A DNA stretch of 64,000 nucleotides from Streptomyces longisporoflavus (GCF_014649775.1 NZ_BMTR01000010.1:62001-126000), one strand, 5' to 3'; shown: positions 55,636 through 64,000, counted from the first letter of the stretch. Notes: generated by a model not told the origin, from the letters alone. Made by a program: numbers and translations.

Positions 55636-57102
55636 TCAGCTCTCGCCCTTGCGCTGGCCCAGGACCACGTCGACCTTGTGCTCCTTGCCGTCGCGCTTGT
55701 ACGTGATCTCGACGGTGTCCCCCGGCTTGTGGGTCCAGATCTGGCCGATCAGGGTCGGACCGCTGTCGATCACCGTGTCGTCCAGCTTCGTGATGACGTC
55801 ACCGGGCTTGAGGCCCGCCTTGGCCGCGGGGCCGTTCGGAGTGACCGCCTTCGAGCCGCTCGCGCCCTCCGGGGAGATCGTGGCGCCGCCCGAGCCCTCC
55901 TCCAGGGAGACGGAGGCGCCGATCACGGGGTAGACGGCCTGGCCGTTCTTGATCAGCTGCTGTGCGACGTACTTGGCCTGGTTGACCGGGATCGCGAAGC
56001 CCAGGCCGATGGAGCCGGACTGGCCGCTCCCGCCGAGGCCGCCGCCGCTCTCCGCGGGCTTGATCGCGGAGTTGATGCCGATGACCGCGCCGCCCGCGTC
56101 GAGCAGCGGGCCGCCGGAGTTGCCGGGGTTGATGGAGGCGTCGGTCTGCAGGGCGCTCATGTACGAGCTCTTGCTGCTCGCGCCGTCGCTTGAGGTCACC
56201 GGGCGGTCCTTGGCGCTCACGATGCCCGTGGTGACGGTGTTCGAGAGGCCGAAGGGGGCGCCGATGGCGATCGTCGAGTCGCCGACCGCCACCTTGTCGG
56301 AGTCGCCGAGGGGGAGCGGCTTCAAGTTCTCGGGGCGCTCCTTGAGCTTGATGACCGCGACGTCGTAACCCTCGGCGCGGCCGACCACCTCGGCGTCGTA
56401 CTTCTTGCCGTCGGAGAAGGTCGCCGCGAGCTTGCCGCCGTCTGCCGCCGAGGCCACCACGTGGTTGTTCGTGAGGATGTGGCCCTCTTGGTCGTAGACG
56501 AAGCCGGTGCCCGTGCCGCCCTCTCCGTTGCCGCCCTGGGCCTCGATGGTGACGACGCTGGGCAGCGCCTTGCCGGCGATGTTGGCGACCGTGCCGCGCT
56601 CGCGCTTGAGGTCCGCCGGGGTGTTCGACGCGGAGACCGTGGTCGAGCCCGAGCTGTTGTCGTTCCGGTCGGCGGCCCAGAAGCCGATGCCGCCGCCGAC
56701 ACCGCCGGCGACAAGGGCGGCCACGAGCACCGCGGCGATCAGTCCGCCACGCCGCTTGGCGGGCTTGGGCCCCGCCGCGTGCTGCGCCGTGTACGAAGCG
56801 CCCCACCCGGAGCCGGAACCGCCCTCCCCGGCGTACGAGGGAACGGCGGGCGGCGGCGGAGGCGGCCAGGCTCCGGCACCGGAGGCCTGCGGGGTCGCGC
56901 CCGCGGGAGCACCGGCGTGCGCGGGAGCCTGGTGCGCCGCCGGCTCGTCGAACGCCGCGGACGCCGGAGCGGGGCCGGGCATCGCGGGATCGGGCGCGGC
57001 GGAAGGCGGGGCGGGCTCGGCGGAAGCAGCGGGAGTTTCCACCGGCACAGGAGGCGCTGACGGGGCCGGGGGTACCTCGTTGCCCTCGTTCTCGGTGCTC
57101 AC
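55636..57102 (-). CDS. HtrA/DegP-type serine protease with PDZ domain
   Basis: A 488-residue envelope protease starting at GTG 57102 behind GAGGAGAAG. Residues 1-115 are a Pro/Ala-rich cytoplasmic segment, residues 117-142 one transmembrane helix (GGLIAAVLVAALVAGGVGGGIGFW), and residues 180-375 the trypsin-like domain. The triad is His in LTNNHVV (about 213), Asp in YDVAVIKL (about 247) and Ser in GNSGGPLLD (about 328). A PDZ domain covers 385-480 (GPAAKAGLKPGDVITKLDD). It degrades or checks misfolded exported proteins. It is divergent from the glycerophosphodiesterase gene. Confidence 0.95.
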   Translation of the reverse strand: MSTENEGNEVPPAPSAPPVPVETPAASAEPAPPSAAPDPAMPGPAPASAAFDEPAAHQAPAHAGAPAGATPQASGAGAWPPPPPPAVPSYAGEGGSGSGWGASYTAQHAAGPKPAKRRGGLIAAVLVAALVAGGVGGGIGFWAADRNDNSSGSTTVSASNTPADLKRERGTVANIAGKALPSVVTIEAQGGNGEGGTGTGFVYDQEGHILTNNHVVASAADGGKLAATFSDGKKYDAEVVGRAEGYDVAVIKLKERPENLKPLPLGDSDKVAVGDSTIAIGAPFGLSNTVTTGIVSAKDRPVTSSDGASSKSSYMSALQTDASINPGNSGGPLLDAGGAVIGINSAIKPAESGGGLGGSGQSGSIGLGFAIPVNQAKYVAQQLIKNGQAVYPVIGASVSLEEGSGGATISPEGASGSKAVTPNGPAAKAGLKPGDVITKLDDTVIDSGPTLIGQIWTHKPGDTVEITYKRDGKEHKVDVVLGQRKGES

Positions 57103-57286
57103 AGCTCTTCTCCTCGGTCCACGCTGTCGTTCTCGGTCACGGCCTGGCTGTGCCCAACTGTGCATGTGTCTGCAGTCAGCTTTTCCCATGGGCTGTCAGG
57201 GCACCATAAGCCGATCCTGTGGATTCGGCGCTCTGTGCCAACCCTTGGGCAAGCCTTCGGGTACCCCGTGATGGCACCATGACGCG

Positions 57287-58099
57287 GTGACCCTCGCACG
57301 ACAGCACCAGATCCAGGTCGTGGCCCATCGCGGAGCCTCCGAAGACGCCCCCGAGCACACGCTGGCCGCGTACAAGAGAGCCGTCGAGGACGGTGCCGAC
57401 GCTCTTGAATGCGACGTACGCCTCACCGCGGACGGGCATCTCGTCTGCGTCCACGACCGGCGCGTGAACCGCACGTCGAACGGCCGGGGAGCCGTGTCGG
57501 CCCTGGAGCTCAACGACCTGGCCACCCTCGACTTCGGCTCCTGGAAGAACGCCCACGGCGAGGCCGACGAGGGCCCCGACTGGGCGGACACCTCCGTCCT
57601 CACCCTGGAGCGGCTCCTGGAGCTCGTGGCGGACAGCAACGCTTCGGGGCGCGACGTCAAGCTGGCCATCGAGACCAAGCACCCCACCCGCTGGGCGGGC
57701 CAGGTCGAGGAAAGGCTGCTTCTTCTACTGAAGCGCTTCGGTCTGGACGCCCCGCCCGCCGACGGCCCCTCTCCCGTACGTGTCATGAGCTTCTCGGCGC
57801 GCTCCCTGCACCGGGTGCGGGCGGCGTCTCCCACTCTGCCGACGGTCTATCTGATGCAGTTCATCTCGCCGCGCCACCGCGACGGCCGCCTTCCCCGGGG
57901 CGTGAAGATCGCGGGCCCTGGCATGCGGATCATCCGGAACCACCCCGGCTATGTGGCCAAGCTCAAGCGCGCGGGCCACCAGGTGCACGTGTGGACCGTG
58001 AACGAACCCGGGGACGTCGAGCTCTGCGTCGAACTCGGCGTCGACGCCATCATCACCAATCGCCCCAAACAGGTGCTGTCCCAGCTGGGCCGCCGCTAA
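57287..58099 (+). CDS. Glycerophosphodiester phosphodiesterase
   Basis: A 270-residue GDPD-family TIM barrel starting at GTG 57287. The catalytic motif VVAHRGASEDAPEHTLAAYKRAVEDGADALECDVRLTADG carries both His (HRG and, downstream, VCVHD) and the metal-binding Glu-Cys-Asp. The C-terminal segments VWTVNEPGDVELCVELGVDAIITNRP are typical. No signal peptide, so it is cytosolic. It releases glycerol-3-phosphate from glycerophosphodiesters made in phospholipid turnover. Confidence 0.93.
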   Translation: MTLARQHQIQVVAHRGASEDAPEHTLAAYKRAVEDGADALECDVRLTADGHLVCVHDRRVNRTSNGRGAVSALELNDLATLDFGSWKNAHGEADEGPDWADTSVLTLERLLELVADSNASGRDVKLAIETKHPTRWAGQVEERLLLLLKRFGLDAPPADGPSPVRVMSFSARSLHRVRAASPTLPTVYLMQFISPRHRDGRLPRGVKIAGPGMRIIRNHPGYVAKLKRAGHQVHVWTVNEPGDVELCVELGVDAIITNRPKQVLSQLGRR

Positions 58100-58248
58100 C
58101 CGCAACCCCGCCGATTACGGGGTGTGCACCGGCGCGTTCGTTCCGTATTCGATCGTTCCGAGTGCGTCACCGCACAATGATTGGCCGGTTTCCGGTCCAG
58201 TCCATTGGGGCATTCACACCGTGGCGTGGGGCGAAGGAGGTCTCGGGG

Positions 58249-58779
58249 GTGGCGTTGGTGGTGGCACGGGAGGTGCCCGCGTCGTCGAGTATGGCCGTAC
58301 CTCATGGCCCGGCGGGCGTGGGGGAAGCAAGGCACCGGATGCGTGATCAACTGCGTATGAACGGGATGCCGGAATCGGTCGTCGACGATGCCGTACTTGT
58401 CCTTTCGGAATTGCTCAGCAATGCCTGTCGGCACGGCAGGCCGCTGGGCGAAGGAATGGTCGGCGACGGAGATGTCCGCGCCGCATGGCACGTGGACACG
58501 ACAGGCCGGCTGACGGTCGAGGTGACGGACGGCGGCGGCCCGACCCGCCCGGTTCCGGCCACCCCCTCGGTCACCGCGCACGGCGGTCGCGGGCTCAACA
58601 TCATCACGGCCCTCGCCGATGCGTGGGGCGTGCGCGACGACACCCACGGCGAGGTCACGGTCTGGGTCGTCGTCCACGCGGGGCACCGGCACGAGGACTT
58701 CGCCACGCGCGTGGTCGCCCCGTCGGCCGGCGCACTGTCCGAGCTGGCGTACGCGGACCCCTTTGACGACCGCGACTGA
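58249..58779 (+). CDS. RsbW-type ATP-binding (anti-sigma kinase-like) protein
   Basis: A 176-residue GHKL ATPase of the HATPase_c_2 type common in Streptomyces. GTG 58249 is chosen because GAAGGAGG is 8 nt upstream. An in-frame ATG 58177 would add a stretch (GAFTPWRGAKEVSG) I recall as conserved, but lacks a box. The N-box is SELLSNACRHGRPL, the G1 box EVTDGGG, and G2 is HGGRGLNIITALADAWGV. Many such proteins bind and inhibit SigB/F-type sigma factors, and sigF and sigN lie in the same window, but no specific link is shown. Confidence 0.87.
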   Translation: MALVVAREVPASSSMAVPHGPAGVGEARHRMRDQLRMNGMPESVVDDAVLVLSELLSNACRHGRPLGEGMVGDGDVRAAWHVDTTGRLTVEVTDGGGPTRPVPATPSVTAHGGRGLNIITALADAWGVRDDTHGEVTVWVVVHAGHRHEDFATRVVAPSAGALSELAYADPFDDRD

Positions 58780-58958
58780 CGACCGCGGCTGACTGCGGCC
58801 GACGACCGCCTCCGGCGATCCCGGTCGGCCACTCTCACCGGCTCAGGCCGGCTCAGGCCGAATCCCGGCGCCCCATGGGTGAGCGGCTAGGCTCGCGCCC
58901 GTACGCCCAAGACGTACGAAGAGCCACGCTGTAAAGCCGCATCCGGGAGACACCCAAG

Positions 58959-59924
58959 ATGGCCAAGAAGCGCCCTCAGACCAAGGGCAAGCAGCCGCAG
59001 CTGACGGACGGGCAAGTCCCTGTCGTCGGTGCCCGCGAACCCTGCCCCTGCGGTTCGGGCCGCCGTTACAAGGCCTGTCACGGCCGTGCCGCCGCGCACG
59101 CGGTGACCGAGCTGGTCCAGCGCCCCTTCGAAGGCCTGCCCGGCGAGGGCGACTGGGTGGCCCTGCGGGAGCTCGTCCCGGCGGCCACGGTCGAACTGCC
59201 CCTCAAGGGCGGGCTGCCGGACGGCGTGCCCTCCGTCTCCCTGGCGACCGTCCTGCCGATGGCCTGGCCCGCGCTGCGCCGCGACGACGGCTCGGTCCTG
59301 CTCGGCCTGCAGAACGACACCGCGTCCGGTGACATCAGCCGCGACCTCGCCGACACCCTCCAGCGCGCCCTGACCGCCGAGCCCGGCTCCCCGGTCCAGG
59401 CCCGCCGCGCCCCGGCCGACGGACCGCGCCTCCAGGACATCCTCGACCCCGACGGCACTTTCGAGCCGATCGTGCACGCGGGCTTCGAGTTCTGGGTGCC
59501 GGATTCGGAGAACGCGTCCCCGGAGGTCTCCGCGTCCCTGGAGCGGGCGAACGCCGCCGCGATCCCGACCGTGAAGCTCTCCGGCGTGGACAGCGCGTAC
59601 TGGTGCGAGACGCCGGAGAAGAACCACCTGCGGTGGGTCATGCCGTACGCCGAGGAGAAGCTCCTCGACGCGCTCGCCCGGCTGCACGCGTCCGGTGCGT
59701 CGAGCCTCGGAGAGGGCACTCGCCTCGTCGGTTCCTTCCGGGCGCACGGTCTGACCGTGCCGGTGTGGGACCTGCCGAGCGGCATGGGCGCCGAGGATAT
59801 CGAGAAGCCGGCCGCCGAGTTCGCCGAGCGGCTCGCGACGGCGCTCGCCGGCGATGCCCCGCTCACGCCGGAGGAGCGCCGGGCGCGCGGCGGTCTCACC
59901 AACCGCCAGGTGACGCTCAGCTGA
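58959..59924 (+). CDS. DUF5926 family protein with SEC-C metal-binding motif
   Basis: A 321-residue cytosolic protein. After a basic start (MAKKRPQTKGKQPQL), a SEC-C zinc motif CPCGSGRRYKACHG lies at residues 28-42. The rest is a conserved actinobacterial domain: FEGLPGEGDWVALRELVPAATV, LLGLQNDTASGDISRDLADTL, HAGFEFWVPD, and LTPEERRARGGLTNRQVTL. The function of this domain is not known; SEC-C is usually a protein or nucleic-acid contact site. An AUG behind CGGGAG is the only good start. Confidence 0.88.
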   Translation: MAKKRPQTKGKQPQLTDGQVPVVGAREPCPCGSGRRYKACHGRAAAHAVTELVQRPFEGLPGEGDWVALRELVPAATVELPLKGGLPDGVPSVSLATVLPMAWPALRRDDGSVLLGLQNDTASGDISRDLADTLQRALTAEPGSPVQARRAPADGPRLQDILDPDGTFEPIVHAGFEFWVPDSENASPEVSASLERANAAAIPTVKLSGVDSAYWCETPEKNHLRWVMPYAEEKLLDALARLHASGASSLGEGTRLVGSFRAHGLTVPVWDLPSGMGAEDIEKPAAEFAERLATALAGDAPLTPEERRARGGLTNRQVTLS

Positions 59925-60013
59925 CTCGCCGGTCAGCGGGAGGGAACGGGTGACTCCTGTCACAACTCCCCGTTGTCGCAGGTAAATCCCTGTCCGGATA
60001 TCCGAGATCGAAT

Positions 60014-60088
60014 TTGCCCAGAGCAGATCTCTTGTTACCGTTCAGGTAGCCCGGTTGCTGGTGCATCCCCCGTCGCCAGCAACCGGGC
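60014..60088 (+). promoter_or_regulatory. Promoter-like pair running straight into a perfect hairpin
   Basis: TTGCCC (60014-60019), 16 bp, TACCGT (60036-60041) looks like a housekeeping promoter, with expected transcription start near 60048. The perfect 13-bp hairpin GCCCGGTTGCTGG/CCAGCAACCGGGC begins at 60049 and ends at 60088, followed by CCTTCC. It may be a short RNA, or simply the terminator of the gene ending at 59924. Confidence 0.4.
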
Positions 60089-60137
60089 CCTTCCATGTGC
60101 GCCCCGCTCCGCGGCCCGACCTGCGCTCTCAACTGGC

Positions 60138-60683
60138 CTACGGTCGCCCGGAGTTGCTCCCGGAGCGCAGCAGCAGCGGCCCGCCGCTCCCGTCGGCGAA
60201 CTCCGCCACCGCCGCATACGCATCGGCATCCGCGGCAGTACCCTCCCGCGGCGTCTCGCACGCCCCCGGCTCGTCCGCCGCGCCCACCGCACAGTGCGTC
60301 TGTACGGTGCGTCCGGCCGGGCCCATGAGGGTCAGCACGGCGCTCAACTCGTCACCGGTCGTGTTGCGGTAGTACGTGCGCCCCCAGGTCTCGTCCTGCC
60401 GGGTCAGGACGCACGTCTGGGCCTCGATGCCCTTGGGGGAGGTGAGTTCGGGTCCGCACTGGGCGGAGGTGTCGAGGCCGAGGTCCGGCAGGAGCGAGGA
60501 GTCGTCCGTGGCGGGCTGCTTGGCGTCGGGTTCCGGTGCCGCCCCCGGTGTCGCGTCCGCCTGCCGCTCCGTCGGCCTGGCTTCGGCGTCACCGTCGCCC
60601 ACGGGCCCCGCGGACGCGCCGGCGAGCGGCAGCAGAACCGTCATGGCCACGACGCCCGTGAGCGCGATCAGGCGGGGGTTCAT
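60138..60683 (-). CDS. Secreted protein with four or more Cys, unknown function
   Basis: A 181-residue exported protein starting at ATG 60683 (ATG 60695 possible). Residues 1-25 are a signal peptide (PRLIALTGVVAMTVLLPLAGASAG). The mature part begins acidic and Ala/Pro-rich, then has a compact domain (QCGPELTSPKGIEAQTCVLTRQDETWGRTYYRNTTGDELSAVLTLMGPAGRTVQTHCAVG, CETPREG) with four Cys that would form two disulfides. No known family. It lies 56 bp downstream of the degenerate prim-pol gene on the same strand. Confidence 0.8.
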   Translation of the reverse strand: MNPRLIALTGVVAMTVLLPLAGASAGPVGDGDAEARPTERQADATPGAAPEPDAKQPATDDSSLLPDLGLDTSAQCGPELTSPKGIEAQTCVLTRQDETWGRTYYRNTTGDELSAVLTLMGPAGRTVQTHCAVGAADEPGACETPREGTAADADAYAAVAEFADGSGGPLLLRSGSNSGRP

Positions 60684-60739
60684 AAGCCCTGACATTAACG
60701 ACGTTCGACGGGCGTCCGGCCCCCGCACACCCATTTCCC

Positions 60740-61417
60740 CTACAACTCGGGCGCGCTCACACCCGTACGAGTGAGGGCATCCACCACCGCGTCCACCACG
60801 GCCTCGACATCGGGCACCCACGGCGCCGCGGAGCCGGGCAGCGGAGCCCGCTCCCAGTGCACCGGCCCCTGGCCCGTCTCGGAGGGCGGGAGCGCGATAT
60901 ATCCGCCCTCTCCGTGGAAGCGCAGCGAACCGGGCACGTAGTCCTTGGCGTACAGGAGGTCGCCCAACTGCTCCATGGAGTACGGCGCGACGAGCAGGAA
61001 GAGCCGGGCCGGGGTCGCGACGACCGGGCCGAGCCTGATGCCTGTCTTGTCGAGCGCGGCAAGGGCGCGCGCTCCCGCGATCGCGGGCAGGCTGACGGCG
61101 CACGGCGCCCTGCCGCCGGTGGCCAGCACGATGGGCGCGTCCGGGCGGTTCGTCCACCACCAGCGCACCATGCGCTCGTCGGTCGTCGCGGTCAGCAGAC
61201 CGGGGTCGAGCGGGTGCGCTCCGGGCACTGTGCAGTCGGGGTCGGCGCAGGCGCACCGGGTGCCGTCCCGCCGGTCGAGGCCGACGCCGGGCACCACTGA
61301 CCACTTCCATGCCGTCGCAAAGGTCAGGGCCGCGCCGTACAGACCGGGACTCTGGTCAGACTTCCTGCCGGTGAGCCTGGACAGGAGCCTGCTTCGCCTT
61401 CCGAGGATCTCGCGCAT
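60740..61417 (-). CDS. Degenerate prim-pol-fold protein
   Basis: A 225-residue protein starting at ATG 61417 behind AAGGAA. It opens with a basic segment (MREILGRRSRLLSRLTGRK) and continues as a prim-pol-like domain (YGAALTFATAWKWSVVPGVGLDR, CACADPDCTVPGAHPLDPGLLTATTDERMVRWWWTNRPDAPIVLATG). At the place of the catalytic DLD motif it has CAVSLPAI, and the SGGRH nucleotide motif is reduced to ARLF. It therefore lacks the residues for polymerase chemistry. It is probably a structural or DNA-binding relative. Streptomyces carry similar proteins annotated as primase/polymerase. Confidence 0.82.
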   Translation of the reverse strand: MREILGRRSRLLSRLTGRKSDQSPGLYGAALTFATAWKWSVVPGVGLDRRDGTRCACADPDCTVPGAHPLDPGLLTATTDERMVRWWWTNRPDAPIVLATGGRAPCAVSLPAIAGARALAALDKTGIRLGPVVATPARLFLLVAPYSMEQLGDLLYAKDYVPGSLRFHGEGGYIALPPSETGQGPVHWERAPLPGSAAPWVPDVEAVVDAVVDALTRTGVSAPEL

Positions 61418-61923
61418 GAGCGCTCGTTCCTTTCCGTTTACACGCCGAGGAACACGGCGGGCCACATCACACCATGTGTGGATCACTTCGCTGTGCGTAG
61501 AACTGGCGCATCACACCCCAGCCTGCGGCATGGGGAACCCCTGGGGGCCGAGCGTTAGCGTGGCGTGGGGTGGCGGTGCCTGGCGATTGCTGTCCCGCGT
61601 ACTTCTTCGCCGCCTCCCCCACGGGAGGATGGGGCACGGTCGTCGTGAGTTAAGACGCCCGGTTCCGTCACCAGGTTCCGGGCTGATCTCAACTGCCCCT
61701 GGTCATCACCGATTACGTACCCATCACGGCCGCTGTGACGCGCCTCCCGTACCTGCGGGCTTGGGAGTACCCCTTGTCGAACAATCCCAGTCGATCGCAA
61801 TAGGCCGTCGCCTCCGGCGCTTTTGAGCCAAGTTACCAAGATCGCTCTTACGTCACAGAATTCCCACGGACACCAGGAATCCCAGCTGGACAATGCTGGA
61901 CATCCCCTAACCAGTGCGTGTAG
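61418..61923. other. Intergenic region between divergent genes
   Basis: About 500 bases without a supported gene. It includes a CACAC-CAT-GTGTG palindrome near 61470, a Pro/Gly-like GGGGAACCCCTGGGGG stretch near 61535, and the promoters for both flanking genes. All long frames across it lack starts or codon bias. Confidence 0.5.
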
Positions 61924-63417
61924 ATGTGGAGAACATTGCTAGCGGCGCAGAATGACATGGGGGTTTGCGATGCTATTGAGCAATACGCACCGGCCGGAAA
62001 GCCGTCAGCCATGAACCCTCCTCATCTTCCGAAAGTGGCCGGAATCGATTCAACTGTTCCGCCACCAGCCCACACTGTCCCGCCGGCCCCGCAGGCCCAG
62101 AGCGCACCGACCCTGCTGATCCAGGACCGGCTCGCGGGTTGGATCTCCGATCTGACCACCCTCCAGGAGCTCACCGAGCGCCTGGCCCGCACCGTCACCC
62201 TCGACGAGGCCCTGCACGAACTGCTGCGCGCCGGAGCCGCCCTCGTGGGCGCACGACGTGGCCTGCTCGCCCTGGAACCCGCCGACCGGCTCGGCCCCGA
62301 CACCACCATCGGCCTCGGCCTCACCCGCGCCGACCTCGGCCACATCGAGACCGTGCCGCGCGGCGCCACCGCCTTCGGGCGACTCCTCGACGCGCCGCCC
62401 GCGCCGCCCGCGCCGCCGGCCACACAGACCGAGCCAGACGAACTCGACGAGCTGGTCGAGGCCGATCTGCTCGCCGACAGCGGTCTCGACCCCCGCCACC
62501 GCGAGGTCGCCGTCCGCCTCGGGTACGCCGCGAGTTACGCACTGCCCCTGTCCACCGAGACCGCGGGCCGCATCGGCGCCGCCGTCTGGCTGTACGACGA
62601 ACCCGCGGAGCCCGACGAGCGCCGGCGCCACCTCATCGGCCTCTACGCCCGGCAGGCCGCCGAGCACCTGGCGCGCCTTGTCGAACTGGAGCGCGCCCGC
62701 AGGACGGAGGCCACCCTCCGCGAGGAGCTGCTGCCCTCGCGCCTGCCGCGGGTCGCCGGGGTGCGGCTGGCCGCCCGGCACCGCACCTGCGCGCGCGGGG
62801 GCGGCGACTGGTTCGACGCGCTGCCGCTGCCCGAAGCCGCGCTCGGTCTCGCGGTCGGGTCCGTCACCGGGTCGGGGCCCAGCGCCGTCGCCGCGATGGG
62901 GCGCCTGCGGGCCTCCTTGCGGGCGTACGCCGTGATGGAGGGCGAGGACCCCGTCGCCGTACTGTCCGATCTGGAACTGCTCCTGAGGCTCACCGAGCCC
63001 GCGCGGTCGGCGACGGCCCTCTTCGCGTACTGCGAGCCGGCCCAGCGCAAGATCATCCTGGCCGGTGCCGGGCACACCCCGCCCCTGGTGATCGGCGAGC
63101 GGCGCACGGAGTTCGTGGAGACCTCGCTTTCGGCGCCCCTCGGGATGCTCGCCTGCTGGGAGGCGCCGAGCGTGGAGTTCAGGACGGAGCCCGGAGAAAC
63201 GGTGCTGCTCTACACGGACGGCCTGCTCCACCGCACCGGAGACCCCATGGACCGGGCCTTCGCGCGGCTGCACGCGGCGGCGGCGAGTGTGCCGAAGTCA
63301 GTGCGCGACGACCCGGACGCGCTCACGGACCACATCCTGCGGACCGTGCTGCCGGACGGGCTCGACCAGCTCGCGAGCGACGAGGACGTGGTTCTGCTCG
63401 CGGCCCGTTTCGAGTGA
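61924..63417 (+). CDS. GAF-PPM (SpoIIE-type) phosphatase-like protein with altered metal site
   Basis: A 497-residue protein. Start ATG 61924 has no Shine-Dalgarno and is uncertain; ATG 61954 is possible. Residues 60-250 are a GAF domain (LQELTERLARTVTLDEALHELLRAGAALVGARRGLLAL). Residues 265-497 are a SpoIIE/RsbU-type PPM domain: GGGDWFDALPLPEAALGLAVGSVTGSG, GHTPPLVI, LLYTDGLLHRTG, LASDEDVVLLAARF. The metal-binding Asp normally in GDVxGHG is Ser here (GSVTGSG, residue 312), while other Asp residues remain. Activity may be lost or altered. Such proteins dephosphorylate anti-anti-sigma factors. Confidence 0.88.
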   Translation: MWRTLLAAQNDMGVCDAIEQYAPAGKPSAMNPPHLPKVAGIDSTVPPPAHTVPPAPQAQSAPTLLIQDRLAGWISDLTTLQELTERLARTVTLDEALHELLRAGAALVGARRGLLALEPADRLGPDTTIGLGLTRADLGHIETVPRGATAFGRLLDAPPAPPAPPATQTEPDELDELVEADLLADSGLDPRHREVAVRLGYAASYALPLSTETAGRIGAAVWLYDEPAEPDERRRHLIGLYARQAAEHLARLVELERARRTEATLREELLPSRLPRVAGVRLAARHRTCARGGGDWFDALPLPEAALGLAVGSVTGSGPSAVAAMGRLRASLRAYAVMEGEDPVAVLSDLELLLRLTEPARSATALFAYCEPAQRKIILAGAGHTPPLVIGERRTEFVETSLSAPLGMLACWEAPSVEFRTEPGETVLLYTDGLLHRTGDPMDRAFARLHAAAASVPKSVRDDPDALTDHILRTVLPDGLDQLASDEDVVLLAARFE

Positions 63418-63535
63418 CCCCGGCTCTTCCCGGTGACCTCCGCAATACGGCATGTAATGGGCCTTCCGCCTCTGGGACCCCTTCCGTACGCCCGTACGAT
63501 GGAGGGGGTTCAGTGTCGTACATAGGAGGCAGATC

Positions 63536-64000
63536 GTGTCGGAGGAGCTCATTCGGGAGAACCCGGAGACCCCGGAAGGCCTGGAGCCCGAGCCCGCGGA
63601 AGAGCCGATCAAGCAGCGCAAGAACGGCCTGTACCCGGGCGTGTCCGACGAGCTCGCCGAGAACATGAAGTCCGGATGGGCCGACACCGAGCTGCACGAC
63701 CTGCGGCCGATCGCCCAGGCCGAGCACACCGCCGCCCGCCGTGCCGCGCTCTCCGCCCGCTTCCCGGGCGAGCGTCTGGTGATCCCCGCGGGCAATCTCA
63801 AGACCCGCTCGAACGACACCGAGTACGCCTTCCGCGCCTCCGTCGAGTACGCGTACCTCACCGGCGGCCGGCCCAATGAGAGCACTGACGGCGTCCTCGT
63901 CCTGGAGCCCGCGGACTTCGCCGACGGCACGAGCGGCCACGAGGCCACCATCTACCTGCTGCCGCGCTCCGACCGCGAGAACGGCGAGTTCTGGCTGGAC
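63536..64000 (+). CDS. Xaa-Pro aminopeptidase (aminopeptidase P), 3' part outside window
   Basis: GTG 63536 follows AGGAGG and the frame stays open to the window edge, so 155 N-terminal residues are visible. The acidic start (VSEELIRENPETPEGLEPEPAEEP) is followed by the AMP_N domain (ARRAALSARFPGERLVIPAGNLKTRSNDTEYAFRASVEYAYLTG, DGVLVLEP, YLLPRSDRENGEFW). The metal-binding pita-bread domain lies beyond the window. The enzyme removes an N-terminal residue before proline. A TACGAT hexamer upstream (about 63495) may be its -10. Confidence 0.88.
   Translation, partial: MSEELIRENPETPEGLEPEPAEEPIKQRKNGLYPGVSDELAENMKSGWADTELHDLRPIAQAEHTAARRAALSARFPGERLVIPAGNLKTRSNDTEYAFRASVEYAYLTGGRPNESTDGVLVLEPADFADGTSGHEATIYLLPRSDRENGEFWLD

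Overview
The window is a stretch of high-GC actinobacterial chromosome that I read as Streptomyces. The evidence is strong third-position GC, frequent GTG starts, developmental genes of the sigF/sigN/nepA type, a Streptomyces subtilisin inhibitor, ANTAR regulators, and four tRNA genes without encoded CCA. The gene order around upp, tadA, sigF and sigN matches what I remember of the S. coelicolor chromosome core. That is recall, not a search. I see no integrase, transposase, CRISPR array or complete antibiotic cluster, so most of the window looks like core chromosome.

Region by region. 0-5 kb: a PucR-like regulator cut by the window edge, a secreted SGNH esterase, LysR and GNAT genes whose 3' ends overlap, an HhH-GPD repair protein, and two small ORFs ending at a strong terminator. 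5-13 kb: a LytR_C protein, upp, a deaminase-associated protein with tadA, tRNA-Ser, a 59-residue membrane protein, a Dabb protein, then the SigB/F-type sigma factors sigF and sigN and a lipoprotein. 13-20 kb: a MarR gene with twin operators, an unusual MFS pump fused to three Cna-B-like repeats, a YceI protein with the same kind of repeat, a PPOX protein, and an MFS-TetR pair with a clear palindromic operator. 20-26 kb: one minus-strand operon of response regulator, histidine kinase, GT2-GtrA and GT39, which looks like a sensor-controlled lipid-linked sugar system. 26-34 kb: a tandem GntR protein, small Streptomyces proteins, a monooxygenase, a DUF2797 protein, an ABC exporter, and an ECF41 sigma factor with its usual oxidoreductase neighbour.

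34-38 kb: three GAF-ANTAR genes packed around a DUF6221-like gene, then tRNA-Arg and tRNA-Ser. 38-46 kb: a subtilisin inhibitor, a 1,478-residue PAS/pseudo-kinase/double receiver protein, an acyl-CoA synthetase and a SigE-family sigma factor. 46-53 kb: a DUF1906 glycoside hydrolase-like protein, then a tightly overlapping five-gene cassette closely resembling the mycobacterial igr steroid side-chain genes (chsE2, chsH2, chsE1, chsH1, ltp2) behind a perfect 10+10 palindrome, then nepA. 53-64 kb: a prim-pol protein with an SOS-like box, an orphan sensor domain, tRNA-Ser, an HtrA protease, a glycerophosphodiesterase, a RsbW-type ATP-binding protein, a SEC-C protein, a second, catalytically degenerate prim-pol protein, a PPM phosphatase lacking a metal-binding Asp, and the start of an Xaa-Pro aminopeptidase.

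How parts work together. sigF and sigN lie next to each other, and nepA, a gene I recall as a SigN target, lies about 41 kb away. The two-component/GT operon carries the enzymes to make, flip and transfer a polyprenyl-linked sugar. The igr-like cassette could remove a short acyl side chain in one enzyme chain. Many genes have a TAnnnT hexamer 6-8 nt before the start codon and no Shine-Dalgarno sequence, which points to leaderless transcripts.
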